The translations under genes and the position numbers were made by a program. DNA of 64,000 nucleotides from Coccinella septempunctata (taxonomy: Eukaryota; Arthropoda; Insecta; Coleoptera; Coccinellidae), in the NCBI RefSeq assembly GCF_907165205.1, contig NC_058191.1, positions 30,274,064-30,338,063 of the forward strand, given 5' to 3'. This document shows, in pieces, positions 33,721 to 45,399 of the stretch. How positions within the stretch are numbered: the stretch's first letter is position 1; each line of letters opens with the position of its first letter. Under the pieces are notes generated by a model. It searched no databases. It was given only the letters and a program-made list of their open reading frames with translations, and had not been told where the DNA came from.

Positions 33721-36171
33721 TACCGGTGCTGGCTCGATTGATTTTCAATTAGGAGGATTCACGAACACACCTCTTTATATACTTGTTTTTGGGAGACCGT
33801 TCTATTATTGATGTAGGGGGAGTTTTCTAGAACTGCAGAAAGAAAATTTTTGTTCAAGGGTACAAGATGAAAATTTAGGTATTTTGGGTTACAAGAAATT
33901 GAATACATACATAACGTCAAGTGAGAGAATCTCGGTTACCAGAAGAGCTCTTCCGAGCTGTTCTTTAGAGAAACAAAGAATGGTTAAAACCGTAGCCTTC
34001 TACCATCCTTCGTTTTTCAGTTATTAGCAAAAATTTTGAAGATTTCAAAAGTTCTCATAACTTTTTTGTCATTGAAGCTTCGAATCCAAATCTTGAATCT
34101 TCTACAGGCACTTTTTTCAAGTAGGTACAAGGTTAGGTTAGGTAAGAATCCTCTAACAATCTTGTAAATTTTTTTCATCTTCTAGATTTCGAAATATGAG
34201 ACAAAGTTTCGTGGTTTTTCATATAAACTATTATTGAATTTGTAATTTTCGAACTGGAAAAAAATCGCTAAAAAATATGAATTATTGAGTTAATTAATCC
34301 AATTCGCCCACTTTCATCAAATCTCCTTTGATTATATTATCTATAACAATAACTAAAGCGAGCATATAATATGATACAAAGAAGGGGGAGTATAAAATCC
34401 AATCCGTATATATTAAAAAAAAATCAAACTGCAGAATAAGTTCAGCTCCTTATTATGTCTCTACTGATTTAAAAATTTTGAAAATGGCGAATATTTTCGA
34501 GAACTATGATACACAGACTCATTGAGTTTATATTTCGCAATGTATCCTGAAAGAAGCCTTCTCAACAGGAAACTCTTGGTTGGAAAATGATTCACGAAAT
34601 GTCAGTTCTTTCGTTAAATAGCGCAAAAAAATGTAGCAGAAGTTACACGAGAAAGGGAGGAAGAAAACAATAGACATCAAGACATCTAAATATTTTTGAA
34701 GTCGGCGATTTTTTCCATTTCAGCGACGACCAATTCAATAATAGATCACATTCAAGAAAATTAAACTTTGTCTCATAATCCGAAAACTAGGATTTCTAGA
34801 ATCAAGTTTGTCAGTGGATTCTATTTGAAAAAGTGCCTATAGAATGTTCCAGAACATTCGTTTATTGAGAATATTGAGGAGATCAATATAATATGAAGTA
34901 TATCTTCGCTGCTGTACAGGGTGTCCCAATTTCGATGCTCACTGAGAGAATCTCGAGAACTATAAGAAAAATAAAGGACCTCATCACCACAAAATCTGAA
35001 TAATGAATGAATGGACTTCGATGAAAATCGAAAGTTGAACAAAAACAAAATAATATGGTTCTCACAAATAGCTTTATTACAACTACATGTGTCATGCTAT
35101 CACAATAACATGTATCAAAACTATACAATTGTTAGTGGAATAAACAAATATAAAGACCTACGCAGTGAAAATTGTATTTCATTGATCAAAACCAGTAAAC
35201 AAATTGCCTCACTTCCAAAAAAATTAAGAATTAAGGAACATAAAAATGAAGAAATTTGAAATATAAAAAAAAACAAAATAATTAAGTTTCAACCTGAAAG
35301 TAAAATGAACATATAAATAGAAAGATGCGCAAAAAATTTTCCAATAAATAGAAAGTAAATAACAATCCGAAACCGGTAGTATCCAATAAACTTATGAAAC
35401 TTTTATTTATTCTATTTCGAAACTCACACAATGGGCACACTTTTCCATATGAAAAATGCCAGTCTAGCTAATTTAGCCTATAGGTACCTACAAACGCCTA
35501 CAGATCAAGAAGACATCCTCTTCAACAAAAGGTGTCTGAAGCTTAACCTCGTGCCAAAGCATGTAAGTGTTGAGATTAATAAGACCAGACTTTCATTCAG
35601 TAGCCTCAACTTATACTGATAGTTTTATCATATTCTATTGACGTAATATTTCTAAGGAACCTGACGATGGAATGTGTTTAGTTTAGACTTTGTGAAACTT
35701 TTATTCCTTCTATTTCGAAACTCGCACAATGGGGGGGTAACAAGTAACAAGTCAGATCTTCCAGTGGCGACATCAAGCTCAAATGGAAACAAGCTCATGC
35801 GCCAATTTGCAATACCCTTCTTCCATCTTGAATTTTTCTTCCTTAAACAAAAACTAAATGAAATTGAAAGAAAAAACCGTCATTCAATTGGCCCAACCAT
35901 TAATTTCTCTAGTACCTACCTAAGGCCTCTTTTTGAAGGCAAATATTTTTTGCCATCGGAAGTTGAGCCCGAGAGGGAAAATTAAATAAAGCCCAAATAT
36001 TGCAGTTATTTGACGAGAGGACAAATTTTCGAATGGGTTTTAATAGTTCTCAATAAAATTTCACTCCAACCCAGAAAATTAAGGAGTATTAATTAAATTT
36101 CCAGAAAATTGGGATAATTCTTTTCAGGATATCATTCTGATCGACCTATCTGAAAATCGATAAGTCGAATA
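33721..36171. other. Noncoding stretch with a local direct repeat
   Basis: CTATTTCGAAACTC-CACAATGG with its preceding AAACTTTTATT occurs at about 35397-35433 and again at about 35692-35733 (direct, 295 bp apart). ACAGGGTGTCCCAATTTCGA at 34916 may be an element end. The 103-codon ORF at 35674-35985 has no recognisable domain. Confidence 0.4.
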
Positions 36172-36842
36172 TACAGGATGGATCTTTGACTCGTACAAAT
36201 ATTTCAACAGTAGATTTTTGAGCTAAAACAACTACTTTTTTCCTTTACCATTTTTTTCGAATCAGCTCGGTTCAAACGAAACAGGTTGTTGTTGTTCTCT
36301 CTCACACACGGTTTCATGGAATGAAATGAATTTCGAAATATAGTTTTTCATTCATTTGATGAATCTATTTCGAACACAAGATATCACTCACGTCTTCCAG
36401 TTTTCTCATTATGACCATTACGCACCATGAAAATACCAAAAATTCCAAGAACCCAACTCCTGAAACTAAGTTGGACGATATCTCCCTAATAAATATTTGA
36501 ACGTTTCGTAAAATAAAAGTATTCTTCATATTTTCTCGTATAAGGTGCCGTTTTCTAGTAATTTGATGTTCAAAAATAAAACACATCTGTGAAATTCGAA
36601 AAATTTGGTGCTTTGACCGAACACAACTCTTTTCGAAAGATCCACAGATGTGTAGTGTCTTAGATTTACCTAGTTATTCTGAAGGTAATTTTGTTCAGGG
36701 GTGGTACGATTATGAAAACTTAAACTGGCTATATCTTTTTATCAAGACCGAATCAAAAAAAATGGTATAGGTAAAAAGTGTTTCTTTTCACCTCAAGAAT
36801 CTTCTGTTAAAATATTGGTATGACTCAAAGGCTCACCCTGTA
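36172..36842. mobile_element. MITE family 'GACTCGTACAAATATT', copy C
   Basis: Left end TACAGGATGGATCTTTGACT with CGTACAAATATTTCAACAG; right end GTTAAAATATTGGTATGACT followed by CAAAGGCTCACCCTGTA. The terminal inverted repeat extends through the AAAGAAACA / TGTTTCTTTT blocks (about 70 bp). 671 bp, noncoding. Confidence 0.75.
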
Positions 36843-38340
36843 TTTTCGTACAAACTCAATTTTGTAAGTTAGCCCCACGAATCCCAACGAAGATCAAACC
36901 GTAATCACGGCAGATGTACAAACAGGGTCATCAATTACATAATAGAATGAAACGAAAATCTCTATGGGACCTTCCATGTAATCGATTGCTATAGCTCGAA
37001 TCAAGAAGGGAAGAACCGAATAATTCAACAACGCCCGAACACATAGGGCGGGGTGAAAGCGATTGTCTCCTCAGACACACCATTCCGTAAGCGGTTCGTA
37101 ACGACCAACGCACTGCGTCGCATTTTACACGGTGAAAAAGGACGCAGGTAAGGGTGTGATCGATTGTCCTACGCCGAAAGATTATTTTATAAGTTGTAAT
37201 TGAAAGGCGACAAGGAAACATCCCCGTAAACACGTGTTTTTCGCCTTTATCCTGCTACTTCCGCCGCGGTCACCACAGAGGTAGAAGAAGTCATTGTTGA
37301 CTGCGTCGGTCCGGTAACACGGTCCATTATGTAATTTTTATTCAAGAAAGTTGTTTTTTTTGTCAATGGTAGGAAGTATACGAGCGAAGATCTATTATCG
37401 GATTCTGGGTGTGTACATATTTGCTTATAGACAGCTGGAATTCTGGGGGTTGAAAACGAAAATGCTTGATGGTCAGTCTACAACTGAACCAAGACACCAA
37501 TTCCTTCACTAAATGTCTCGTTGAGAAGAACAATTACATTGTTCGAAAACGTGCAAATTTTATATGAAGATAAGTCGGTTAGAACTTCATTTCTGATATA
37601 TTTTAAAATATCAATGACTTCCTGTTGTATCGGAAATGGCACCAAATCTCTTAATGCAAATGGAACACCCTGAATATTCTGACATTTTCGGTTGTATCTT
37701 TATATTCCACATTCATTTTATGTACATTTCCCTATAGCCATCTTGAGCCGTTTTCGAGTTATTTACTGTTTTTTGAAAAAAATCACAAATGGAGGTTTGT
37801 AGAAGACTGAAGACTGAGCAAATTTTCAATTTGCGATATCTCCTGTTATATTTGTCTGATCCAATTGGGATTTCCGGTTATATAATCAGCATTGCCAAGG
37901 CTTCCACCCTAGCACAAAAACTCGATTTCGAAAATCTCAATTTTTTTGGTCAAAAATGAGCAAGGGGTTAGACCCCCCGAAAATGACCTATTTGCTACTC
38001 TGTCTGAAAATCAGGATGTTCTATTACTATCCTAGGATATGGAGTGCATATAATTTGTTCCGAAGATTGAAGAAAACCGAACAGTTGATGCTTCAATAGA
38101 GAATTGTACTCCAGAGAGCTCTTCGAAGTCAACACGAAAATGTAAAGAGGACAACAAAAATAATATTTTCTCCTAAACAGGGCCAGATATTTGAAATTTT
38201 TGTATGGAAATATAGGTTTTCGAACACGCTGAATCTATTGCGAGCAATTTCGAGAGCCTGTCTCCCTTCGTTTACATTCTCATCTTGGACATGGCATTTT
38301 TCAAAAATTGCAAATTTCACTTGAGAATCCGTCAAGATCG
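36843..38340. other. Noncoding stretch; GC-richer patch at 36990-37330
   Basis: 36990-37330 is GC-richer, with clusters of CG dinucleotides and forkhead-like GTAAACA; it may be regulatory. Otherwise nothing recognised. Confidence 0.35.
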
Positions 38341-38369
38341 AACGGTTGCGCCCAGATGGATGAAATTGT

Positions 38370-38668
38370 CGGATTTATTAAGAGAAGAGTTGCTCTTTCA
38401 GAATATGTATCACATTGCCATCTACGGTTATGTTTATTGAGAGAAAAACTTCTCGAACGGTGACTATCGTAAAATTTCAAAAAATATGGAATCACAATAA
38501 TCGTCAAGACAGAACGTCTGAATCGAGCTCGATCAAATTTTCAGATTTATAACTAGAAGAGTTGCTCTTTCAGAATATGTCTCACATTTCCATCTAACGG
38601 TTATGTTTATCTAGAGATAATCCACTCGAAAGGTGACTATCGGAAAATTTCCAAAAAGATGGCTTTGA
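38370..38668. repeat. Two tandem units of a roughly 172-bp repeat
   Basis: GAGTTGCTCTTTCAGAATAT occurs at 38387 and 38559 (period 172), each unit with CATCTA-CGGTTATGTTTAT and CGGTGACTATCG or AGGTGACTATCG. These are the inverted counterparts of the units at 21.72-21.99 kb. Confidence 0.7.
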
Positions 38669-38669
38669 C

Positions 38670-38716
38670 GAGCGGCCTTGCCAATTGGCACACAGCGGCA
38701 TAATGTGGATGCAACT
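38670..38716. repeat. Solo end of the 56.9-57.7 kb TIR family
   Basis: AGCGGCATAATGTGGATGCA followed by ACTT matches the right terminus of the element at 56896-57742, with GAGCGGCCTTGCCAATTGGC upstream as in that element's interior. Confidence 0.55.
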
Positions 38717-38838
38717 TCATAAACGTGGAAATAATATCTGATAAGATAGATGTTTGCATACCTTCTCTATAAATTTTGGATTTCTGAAAGATGTCTAGAT
38801 GTTTTTAAGAAGCGTACAATATTGTTTATCGTAACTAG

Positions 38839-38901
38839 GTAATTTATTTTCATGTTATGTCATATTGTATGTCTTATGATATATTTTGTATTTATTTTTA
38901 G
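38839..38901 (+). other. Putative 63-bp intron in Penelope-like family C
   Basis: Reads TAG|GTAATTTATTTTC at the donor and TTTGTATTTATTTTTAG|CCTTGAAAAT at the acceptor, with a strong pyrimidine-rich run. The acceptor coincides exactly with the intron acceptor of the 39-51 kb array and the spliced joint in family B. The donor assignment is tentative. Confidence 0.5.
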
Positions 38902-38995
38902 CCTTGAAAATGAAACGAATTTGTTTCGAAACGTCGGCATTATCACGAAATAAACAATAGAAATAAAACAGTGTCCAATATTCCGAATAATTTTT
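38902..38995 (+). mobile_element. Penelope-like element family C, 3' terminal fragment
   Basis: CCTTGAAAATGAAAC, a GAAAC...GTTTC hairpin and CGAAACGTCGGCATTATCAC parallel the ends of the array family and of family B, with AATAAAC-rich sequence after. No coding sequence remains. It lies only about 180 bp from the array but on the opposite strand. Confidence 0.65.
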
Positions 38996-39269
38996 CTTCT
39001 TCATTCTTAGTATTTTGTCTTCTAACGGAATCCTTTTTTTCCGTAGTATCATTGAATACTGTAGTATCATTGAATACTGCAGTATCTTGAATACTCAAAG
39101 GTAGTATACAGAGTGTTCCACGGTGAGTGGGTTAAACGTTTACGGAGAACAGATCATAGGATTGTTCTGAATATTAAAATAATTTTCGCAGGAATTTGGA
39201 CAAATTTTTATTCGTTATCCTTTTAGTACATCGCCAACGTTTCGAATCGGTTGTGATTCTTTCTCAAGG

Positions 39270-39331
39270 CTGGAATGTCAAAATAAAACTAGAAACAGAT
39301 AAAAACGACCTAGAGACGATCTACCACTCAC
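39270..39331 (-). other. 62-bp intron in PLE unit 1 noncoding repeat
   Basis: Read on the minus strand: ACGAG|GTGAGTGGTAGATC at the donor, a T-rich stretch, and TTTTGACATTCCAG|CCTTGAG at the acceptor. Family B at 13.5 kb has CGAG joined directly to CCTTGA, precisely the spliced form. The intron lies in the 5' untranslated leader, upstream of the ATG. Confidence 0.75.
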
Positions 39332-39753
39332 CTCGTATTTCATCGGATTGAATATCGTCAATTTTATTAAAATAATTGTATAAGTATCTCGAATTAAATT
39401 TCATTCAATCTTCAAGTGGTTCATGTGTTGTTAATACGACATGGGTAAACAGAATCGTCTCACGGTACGTTCCACAAATCGCAATGAGTGACATGGAGAT
39501 GACATTCAACTCTCCCATAAAACATTATATATGTTCGTTAAAATATCACATCTCGGGTAAAAAACAATAAGGTAAAAACAACAATGGTAATATACAACTT
39601 AACAACTAAATCAAAACATTTTGTTCTTGGTGGATGCACCTTAGACACATTCAAATGACTTTCACCATAAAATACCAAAATGAACAAACAACACAAACAT
39701 CGAGGCTCCGAAAGCTCTCAGTTGTATCCATAATTAAGAATCACCATTTTGAG

Positions 39754-42277
39754 TCACTGAACCCCAGCATTGCCCAATATAAGACTATCATACACCAAAC
39801 TGAGATGTTGGACGTCTTCCCTATAGTTTACTGTGTTGTTGGACCTTATGTGCACCATTTCACTAATTAGCCGTCTACCGTAGATAGGTTCGTAATCCAG
39901 AACTGTGACCTCCGAGAAGTTGAATTTATGTCCTTCAGCATGGACGTGTGCAGCGAGAGCCGTTCCCTGTGTTATGTGAGATTTTTCTGCATCATTTTTA
40001 TGTTGTCTTATCCTCTCCTGTAGTAGTTGTTTTGTCTGGCCTATGTAGCATTTTTGTGCAGTTATTGCATTCTATTTTATAAACAATTTCTGATTGCTGT
40101 AAAATTGGTGTTCTTTCTTTTAGTTTTGTGTAAAATTTCATCTTATTATTGAGAACATTATAGAATGCTGCAGCACTATTGTATTCGCGGAAAATTCTTT
40201 CAATCTTATATGACAATGTAGGATAAAATACTAGTTTGAAATATTTTTTAGTTGTTATATGTTGTGATGTTAATGTGCTCTGTGATGTGCTCACCGTCTC
40301 TACGTCCGTGTCGATGTTCGATCTGATAGTACGTTTCGCTCTATTGTAGATGTTTATACAGGTTTTTATGTAGTATGTTGGATAGTTGTTCTGTTTCAGG
40401 ATTTCAGTCACTTTATTCAAGTTATTTATTCTATATTCCTCATCGCTCAGAGAAATCGCTCTATTTATCAAATTTCCTGCTATATTCCTCTTTTGTGAGA
40501 AGCTGTGATTGGAATGGAAATTTATGCACCTACCCGTGTTGATCGGCTTCGTGTACCAATTTGTTTTCAATCTATTTTTCTCTCTGATGATTAATATGTC
40601 CAAAAATGGAATACTCCGGTTCTTTTCTCTTTCTAGGGTAAACCTTATTTTCTGGTGGAATGAGTTAAAAACGTTCAGAGTCTCTTCAATTTTTTCTTTA
40701 GGTATCAATAGTAATGTATCATCAACATAGAGTTTTATTAGAGGGATATGGAAATTCAACTTTGATATCACATACGTAAACAAAGCGAGCATAACTAATT
40801 TCGCAAATGTTGAGCTCGCCGGGGAACCCATTGCTGTACCCTCTATTTGATCATAGAAAACACCCTCAAAAACAAAGTACCCTCCTTCAAAACATAAATC
40901 TACAAGATGAACAAATTCTTTCCTTCTCAAATTCGTGAAGTTTTTAATATAGTGCCATTGATCTTTGATTGTTTTGATGACCAATTCTTTCGGAATGTTT
41001 GTAAACAAAGAAATTACATCTAGTGACACTAATTCATAACCATCCGGTACTACTGTTGATTTCAGTTCTTCAACCAACATGAATGAGTTTTTAACATCGA
41101 ACACAGAGGTTGATAGAACATCACTGAGTATTTCGTGTAGGAATTTTGCAATTTTGTAGCTGGGAGATTTTATGCTACTAACTACAGGTCTTAATTTTAC
41201 TTCTCTTTTATGGGTTTTCCTAAGGAAGTATATTTTCGGTGCTACATTATTATACGATATTAGCATCTTGTACTGTGATTCTGTTATGATCGAGTCTTTC
41301 TTAAGTAGTTTTAAGTAATTATTAATTTTGTTCTGGATTCTTTTGGTTGGGTCAGATGGTAATGCCCTGTATGTTGCTCCATCATTCAGCATTTTTTTAG
41401 CCTCTGTAACATATTCGTCTTTATACATTATTACCGTGGTGTTACCTTTATCTGAGTTTCCTATGATTATTTCCGGGTGTTCCTTGATGAATCTTCCAGT
41501 TCGTATAAAGTGTTGTTTGAATGGGTCTTTGGGTTGTCGGTTCATTCTCACAAAGTTGTTGATTATTCCAACGCATCTTCCTCTGACCTGGTTTCTCTCA
41601 TCCTCATCTTGAAACGTTGTTTGTGTGAAATTTTCTATATCTTTGATTAGTTGAAGTTTTGGAATGTGATCAGGTATAATCCCATGTTTCGGTCCGAGTC
41701 CCAAAATTAGTTTTACTTCTTCAGGAATCGCGACGTCGGTGTAATTGTTCACGAATCGGTCTGACTGTATAGCACCCACAGGGTGTCTCTGGTCTACAAT
41801 TAGTCTATCGAGCTTTTTAATATTTTCGGTTTTGACTCTCTGGAATACTTTCTGAAAATTTCTGATTCCTGCGCCTGTAATCGCACTATATGTGGTACTG
41901 TTCACTTTGTCTACCACCCATTCTTGCGCTTTTCTCAGTTTTTGTTCCGTGTTATCTCTTTTCCAAATGGATATCTTGATTTCTATATTCAAAATTGACC
42001 TACGGAACTTTTTCATGGTCCTGTCAACCAAATATGAATAAGGATGTTCCTCCAGTTCCAGTGTATAAACCTGTCTGATATTATTTATTATATGTGATGG
42101 GAACACCTCCTTTGATCTGCATTGCAACAGGAAAATCACTCTGTTACTCAGTGACGCCAGTTTCCTGTTCAAATTGACAATATTTTTGCATCGAGAAAAC
42201 ACATCATCACCGTAAGTATGTCTGATGTGACTCATTAATCCCCCTGGTATCAAATTTCGATTATTGGTTACGTCCAT
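39754..42277 (-). pseudogene. PLE unit 1: RT intact, GIY-YIG domain lost by frameshift
   Basis: Same start (MDVTNNRN) and RT domain as the intact copies. A five-T run at 40051-40055 (four T in units 2 and 3) shifts the frame right after the ECNNCTK zinc-binding motif, replacing the YIG segment with about 17 unrelated residues and a stop at 39998. The open product is 759 residues. The remaining GIY-YIG coding sequence persists out of frame down to 39754. An RT without its endonuclease might act only at existing DNA ends, but whether this copy is expressed is unknown. Confidence 0.9.
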
Positions 42278-42383
42278 ATTATAAACATTAAAATAATTTT
42301 CGCAGGAATTTGGACAAATTTTTATTCGTTATCCTTTTAGTACATCGCCAACGTTTCGAATCGGTTGTGATTCTTTCTCAAGG

Positions 42384-42445
42384 CTGGAATGTCAAAATAA
42401 AACTAGAAACAGATAAAAACGACCTAGAGACGATCTACCACTCAC
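42384..42445 (-). other. 62-bp intron in PLE unit 2 noncoding repeat
   Basis: Identical to the unit 1 intron; same GTGAGT donor and CCAG acceptor. Confidence 0.72.
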
Positions 42446-42867
42446 CTCGTATTTCATCGGATTGAATATCGTCAATTTTATTAAAATAATTGTATAAGTA
42501 TCTCGAATTAAATTTCATTCAATCTTCAAGTGGTTCATGTGTTGTTAATACGACATGGGTAAACAGAATCGTCTCACGGTACGTTCCACAAATCGCAATG
42601 AGTGACATGGAGATGACATTCAACTCTCCCATAAAACATTATATATGTTCGTTAAAATATCACATCTCGGGTAAAAAACAATAAGGTAAAAACAACAATG
42701 GTAATATACAACTTAACAACTAAATCAAAACATTTTGTTCTTGGTGGATGCACCTTAGACACATTCAAATGACTTTCACCATAAAATACCAAAATGAACA
42801 AACAACACAAACATCGAGGCTCCGAAAGCTCTCAGTTGTATCCATAATTAAGAATCACCATTTTGAG

Positions 42868-45390
42868 TCACTGAACCCCAGCATTGCCCAATATAAGACT
42901 ATCATACACCAAACTGAGATGTTGGACGTCTTCCCTATAGTTTACTGTGTTGTTGGACCTTATGTGCACCATTTCACTAATTAGCCGTCTACCGTAGATA
43001 GGTTCGTAATCCAGAACTGTGACCTCCGAGAAGTTGAATTTATGTCCTTCAGCATGGACGTGTGCAGCGAGAGCCGTTCCCTGTGTTATGTGAGATTTTT
43101 CTGCATCATTTTTATGTTGTCTTATCCTCTCCTGTAGTAGTTGTTTTGTCTGGCCTATGTAGCATTTTGTGCAGTTATTGCATTCTATTTTATAAACAAT
43201 TTCTGATTGCTGTAAAATTGGTGTTCTTTCTTTTAGTTTTGTGTAAAATTTCATCTTATTATTGAGAACATTATAGAATGCTGCAGCACTATTGTATTCG
43301 CGGAAAATTCTTTCAATCTTATATGACAATGTAGGATAAAATACTAGTTTGAAATATTTTTTAGTTGTTATATGTTGTGATGTTAATGTGCTCTGTGATG
43401 TGCTCACCGTCTCTACGTCCGTGTCGATGTTCGATCTGATAGTACGTTTCGCTCTATTGTAGATGTTTATACAGGTTTTTATGTAGTATGTTGGATAGTT
43501 GTTCTGTTTCAGGATTTCAGTCACTTTATTCAAGTTATTTATTCTATATTCCTCATCGCTCAGAGAAATCGCTCTATTTATCAAATTTCCTGCTATATTC
43601 CTCTTTTGTGAGAAGCTGTGATTGGAATGGAAATTTATGCACCTACCCGTGTTGATCGGCTTCGTGTACCAATTTGTTTTCAATCTATTTTTCTCTCTGA
43701 TGATTAATATGTCCAAAAATGGAATACTCCGGTTCTTTTCTCTTTCTAGGGTAAACCTTATTTTCTGGTGGAATGAGTTAAAAACGTTCAGAGTCTCTTC
43801 AATTTTTTCTTTAGGTATCAATAGTAATGTATCATCAACATAGAGTTTTATTAGAGGGATATGGAAATTCAACTTTGATATCACATACGTAAACAAAGCG
43901 AGCATAACTAATTTCGCAAATGTTGAGCTCGCCGGGGAACCCATTGCTGTACCCTCTATTTGATCATAGAAAACACCCTCAAAAACAAAGTACCCTCCTT
44001 CAAAACATAAATCTACAAGATGAACAAATTCTTTCCTTCTCAAATTCGTGAAGTTTTTAATATAGTGCCATTGATCTTTGATTGTTTTGATGACCAATTC
44101 TTTCGGAATGTTTGTAAACAAAGAAATTACATCTAGTGACACTAATTCATAACCATCCGGTACTACTGTTGATTTCAGTTCTTCAACCAACATGAATGAG
44201 TTTTTAACATCGAACACAGAGGTTGATAGAACATCACTGAGTATTTCGTGTAGGAATTTTGCAATTTTGTAGCTGGGAGATTTTATGCTACTAACTACAG
44301 GTCTTAATTTTACTTCTCTTTTATGGGTTTTCCTAAGGAAGTATATTTTCGGTGCTACATTATTATACGATATTAGCATCTTGTACTGTGATTCTGTTAT
44401 GATCGAGTCTTTCTTAAGTAGTTTTAAGTAATTATTAATTTTGTTCTGGATTCTTTTGGTTGGGTCAGATGGTAATGCCCTGTATGTTGCTCCATCATTC
44501 AGCATTTTTTTAGCCTCTGTAACATATTCGTCTTTATACATTATTACCGTGGTGTTACCTTTATCTGAGTTTCCTATGATTATTTCCGGGTGTTCCTTGA
44601 TGAATCTTCCAGTTCGTATAAAGTGTTGTTTGAATGGGTCTTTGGGTTGTCGGTTCATTCTCACAAAGTTGTTGATTATTCCAACGCATCTTCCTCTGAC
44701 CTGGTTTCTCTCATCCTCATCTTGAAACGTTGTTTGTGTGAAATTTTCTATATCTTTGATTAGTTGAAGTTTTGGAATGTGATCAGGTATAATCCCATGT
44801 TTCGGTCCGAGTCCCAAAATTAGTTTTACTTCTTCAGGAATCGCGACGTCGGTGTAATTGTTCACGAATCGGTCTGACTGTATAGCACCCACAGGGTGTC
44901 TCTGGTCTACAATTAGTCTATCGAGCTTTTTAATATTTTCGGTTTTGACTCTCTGGAATACTTTCTGAAAATTTCTGATTCCTGCGCCTGTAATCGCACT
45001 ATATGTGGTACTGTTCACTTTGTCTACCACCCATTCTTGCGCTTTTCTCAGTTTTTGTTCCGTGTTATCTCTTTTCCAAATGGATATCTTGATTTCTATA
45101 TTCAAAATTGACCTACGGAACTTTTTCATGGTCCTGTCAACCAAATATGAATAAGGATGTTCCTCCAGTTCCAGTGTATAAACCTGTCTGATATTATTTA
45201 TTATATGTGATGGGAACACCTCCTTTGATCTGCATTGCAACAGGAAAATCACTCTGTTACTCAGTGACGCCAGTTTCCTGTTCAAATTGACAATATTTTT
45301 GCATCGAGAAAACACATCATCACCGTAAGTATGTCTGATGTGACTCATTAATCCCCCTGGTATCAAATTTCGATTATTGGTTACGTCCAT
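42868..45390 (-). CDS. PLE unit 2: intact reverse transcriptase with GIY-YIG endonuclease
   Basis: 840 residues, open throughout. The N-terminal 230 residues are PLE-specific. RT motifs follow: LRPVVSSIKSPSYKIAKFL, ELVSLDVISLFTNIP (motif A, D420), IEGTAMGSPASSTFAKL (motif B), KLYVDDTLLL (motif C, Y517-D520) and NRSIPFLDILI (motif D/E). The C-terminal endonuclease has VYKIEC (GIY position), CX2CX2C cysteines in ECNNCTKC, YIGQTKQLLQERIRQH (YIG at 744-746, conserved Arg) and distal His residues (AAHVHAEGHKF), the CCHH arrangement of Penelope nucleases. In this family RT and nuclease together perform target-primed insertion. One residue differs from unit 3 near the C-terminus (Gly here, Ser there). 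The ATG follows a leader with a removable intron. Length matches other PLEs. Confidence 0.95.
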   Translation of the reverse strand: MDVTNNRNLIPGGLMSHIRHTYGDDVFSRCKNIVNLNRKLASLSNRVIFLLQCRSKEVFPSHIINNIRQVYTLELEEHPYSYLVDRTMKKFRRSILNIEIKISIWKRDNTEQKLRKAQEWVVDKVNSTTYSAITGAGIRNFQKVFQRVKTENIKKLDRLIVDQRHPVGAIQSDRFVNNYTDVAIPEEVKLILGLGPKHGIIPDHIPKLQLIKDIENFTQTTFQDEDERNQVRGRCVGIINNFVRMNRQPKDPFKQHFIRTGRFIKEHPEIIIGNSDKGNTTVIMYKDEYVTEAKKMLNDGATYRALPSDPTKRIQNKINNYLKLLKKDSIITESQYKMLISYNNVAPKIYFLRKTHKREVKLRPVVSSIKSPSYKIAKFLHEILSDVLSTSVFDVKNSFMLVEELKSTVVPDGYELVSLDVISLFTNIPKELVIKTIKDQWHYIKNFTNLRRKEFVHLVDLCFEGGYFVFEGVFYDQIEGTAMGSPASSTFAKLVMLALFTYVISKLNFHIPLIKLYVDDTLLLIPKEKIEETLNVFNSFHQKIRFTLEREKNRSIPFLDILIIREKNRLKTNWYTKPINTGRCINFHSNHSFSQKRNIAGNLINRAISLSDEEYRINNLNKVTEILKQNNYPTYYIKTCINIYNRAKRTIRSNIDTDVETVSTSQSTLTSQHITTKKYFKLVFYPTLSYKIERIFREYNSAAAFYNVLNNKMKFYTKLKERTPILQQSEIVYKIECNNCTKCYIGQTKQLLQERIRQHKNDAEKSHITQGTALAAHVHAEGHKFNFSEVTVLDYEPIYGRRLISEMVHIRSNNTVNYREDVQHLSLVYDSLILGNAGVQ

Positions 45391-45399
45391 ATTATAAAC

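Noticed and set aside
40509..40730. Plus-strand ORFs of 64-94 codons repeated every 3.1 kb in the PLE array
   Set aside because: Antisense of the RT gene or part of the noncoding repeat; repeated only because the unit is repeated.
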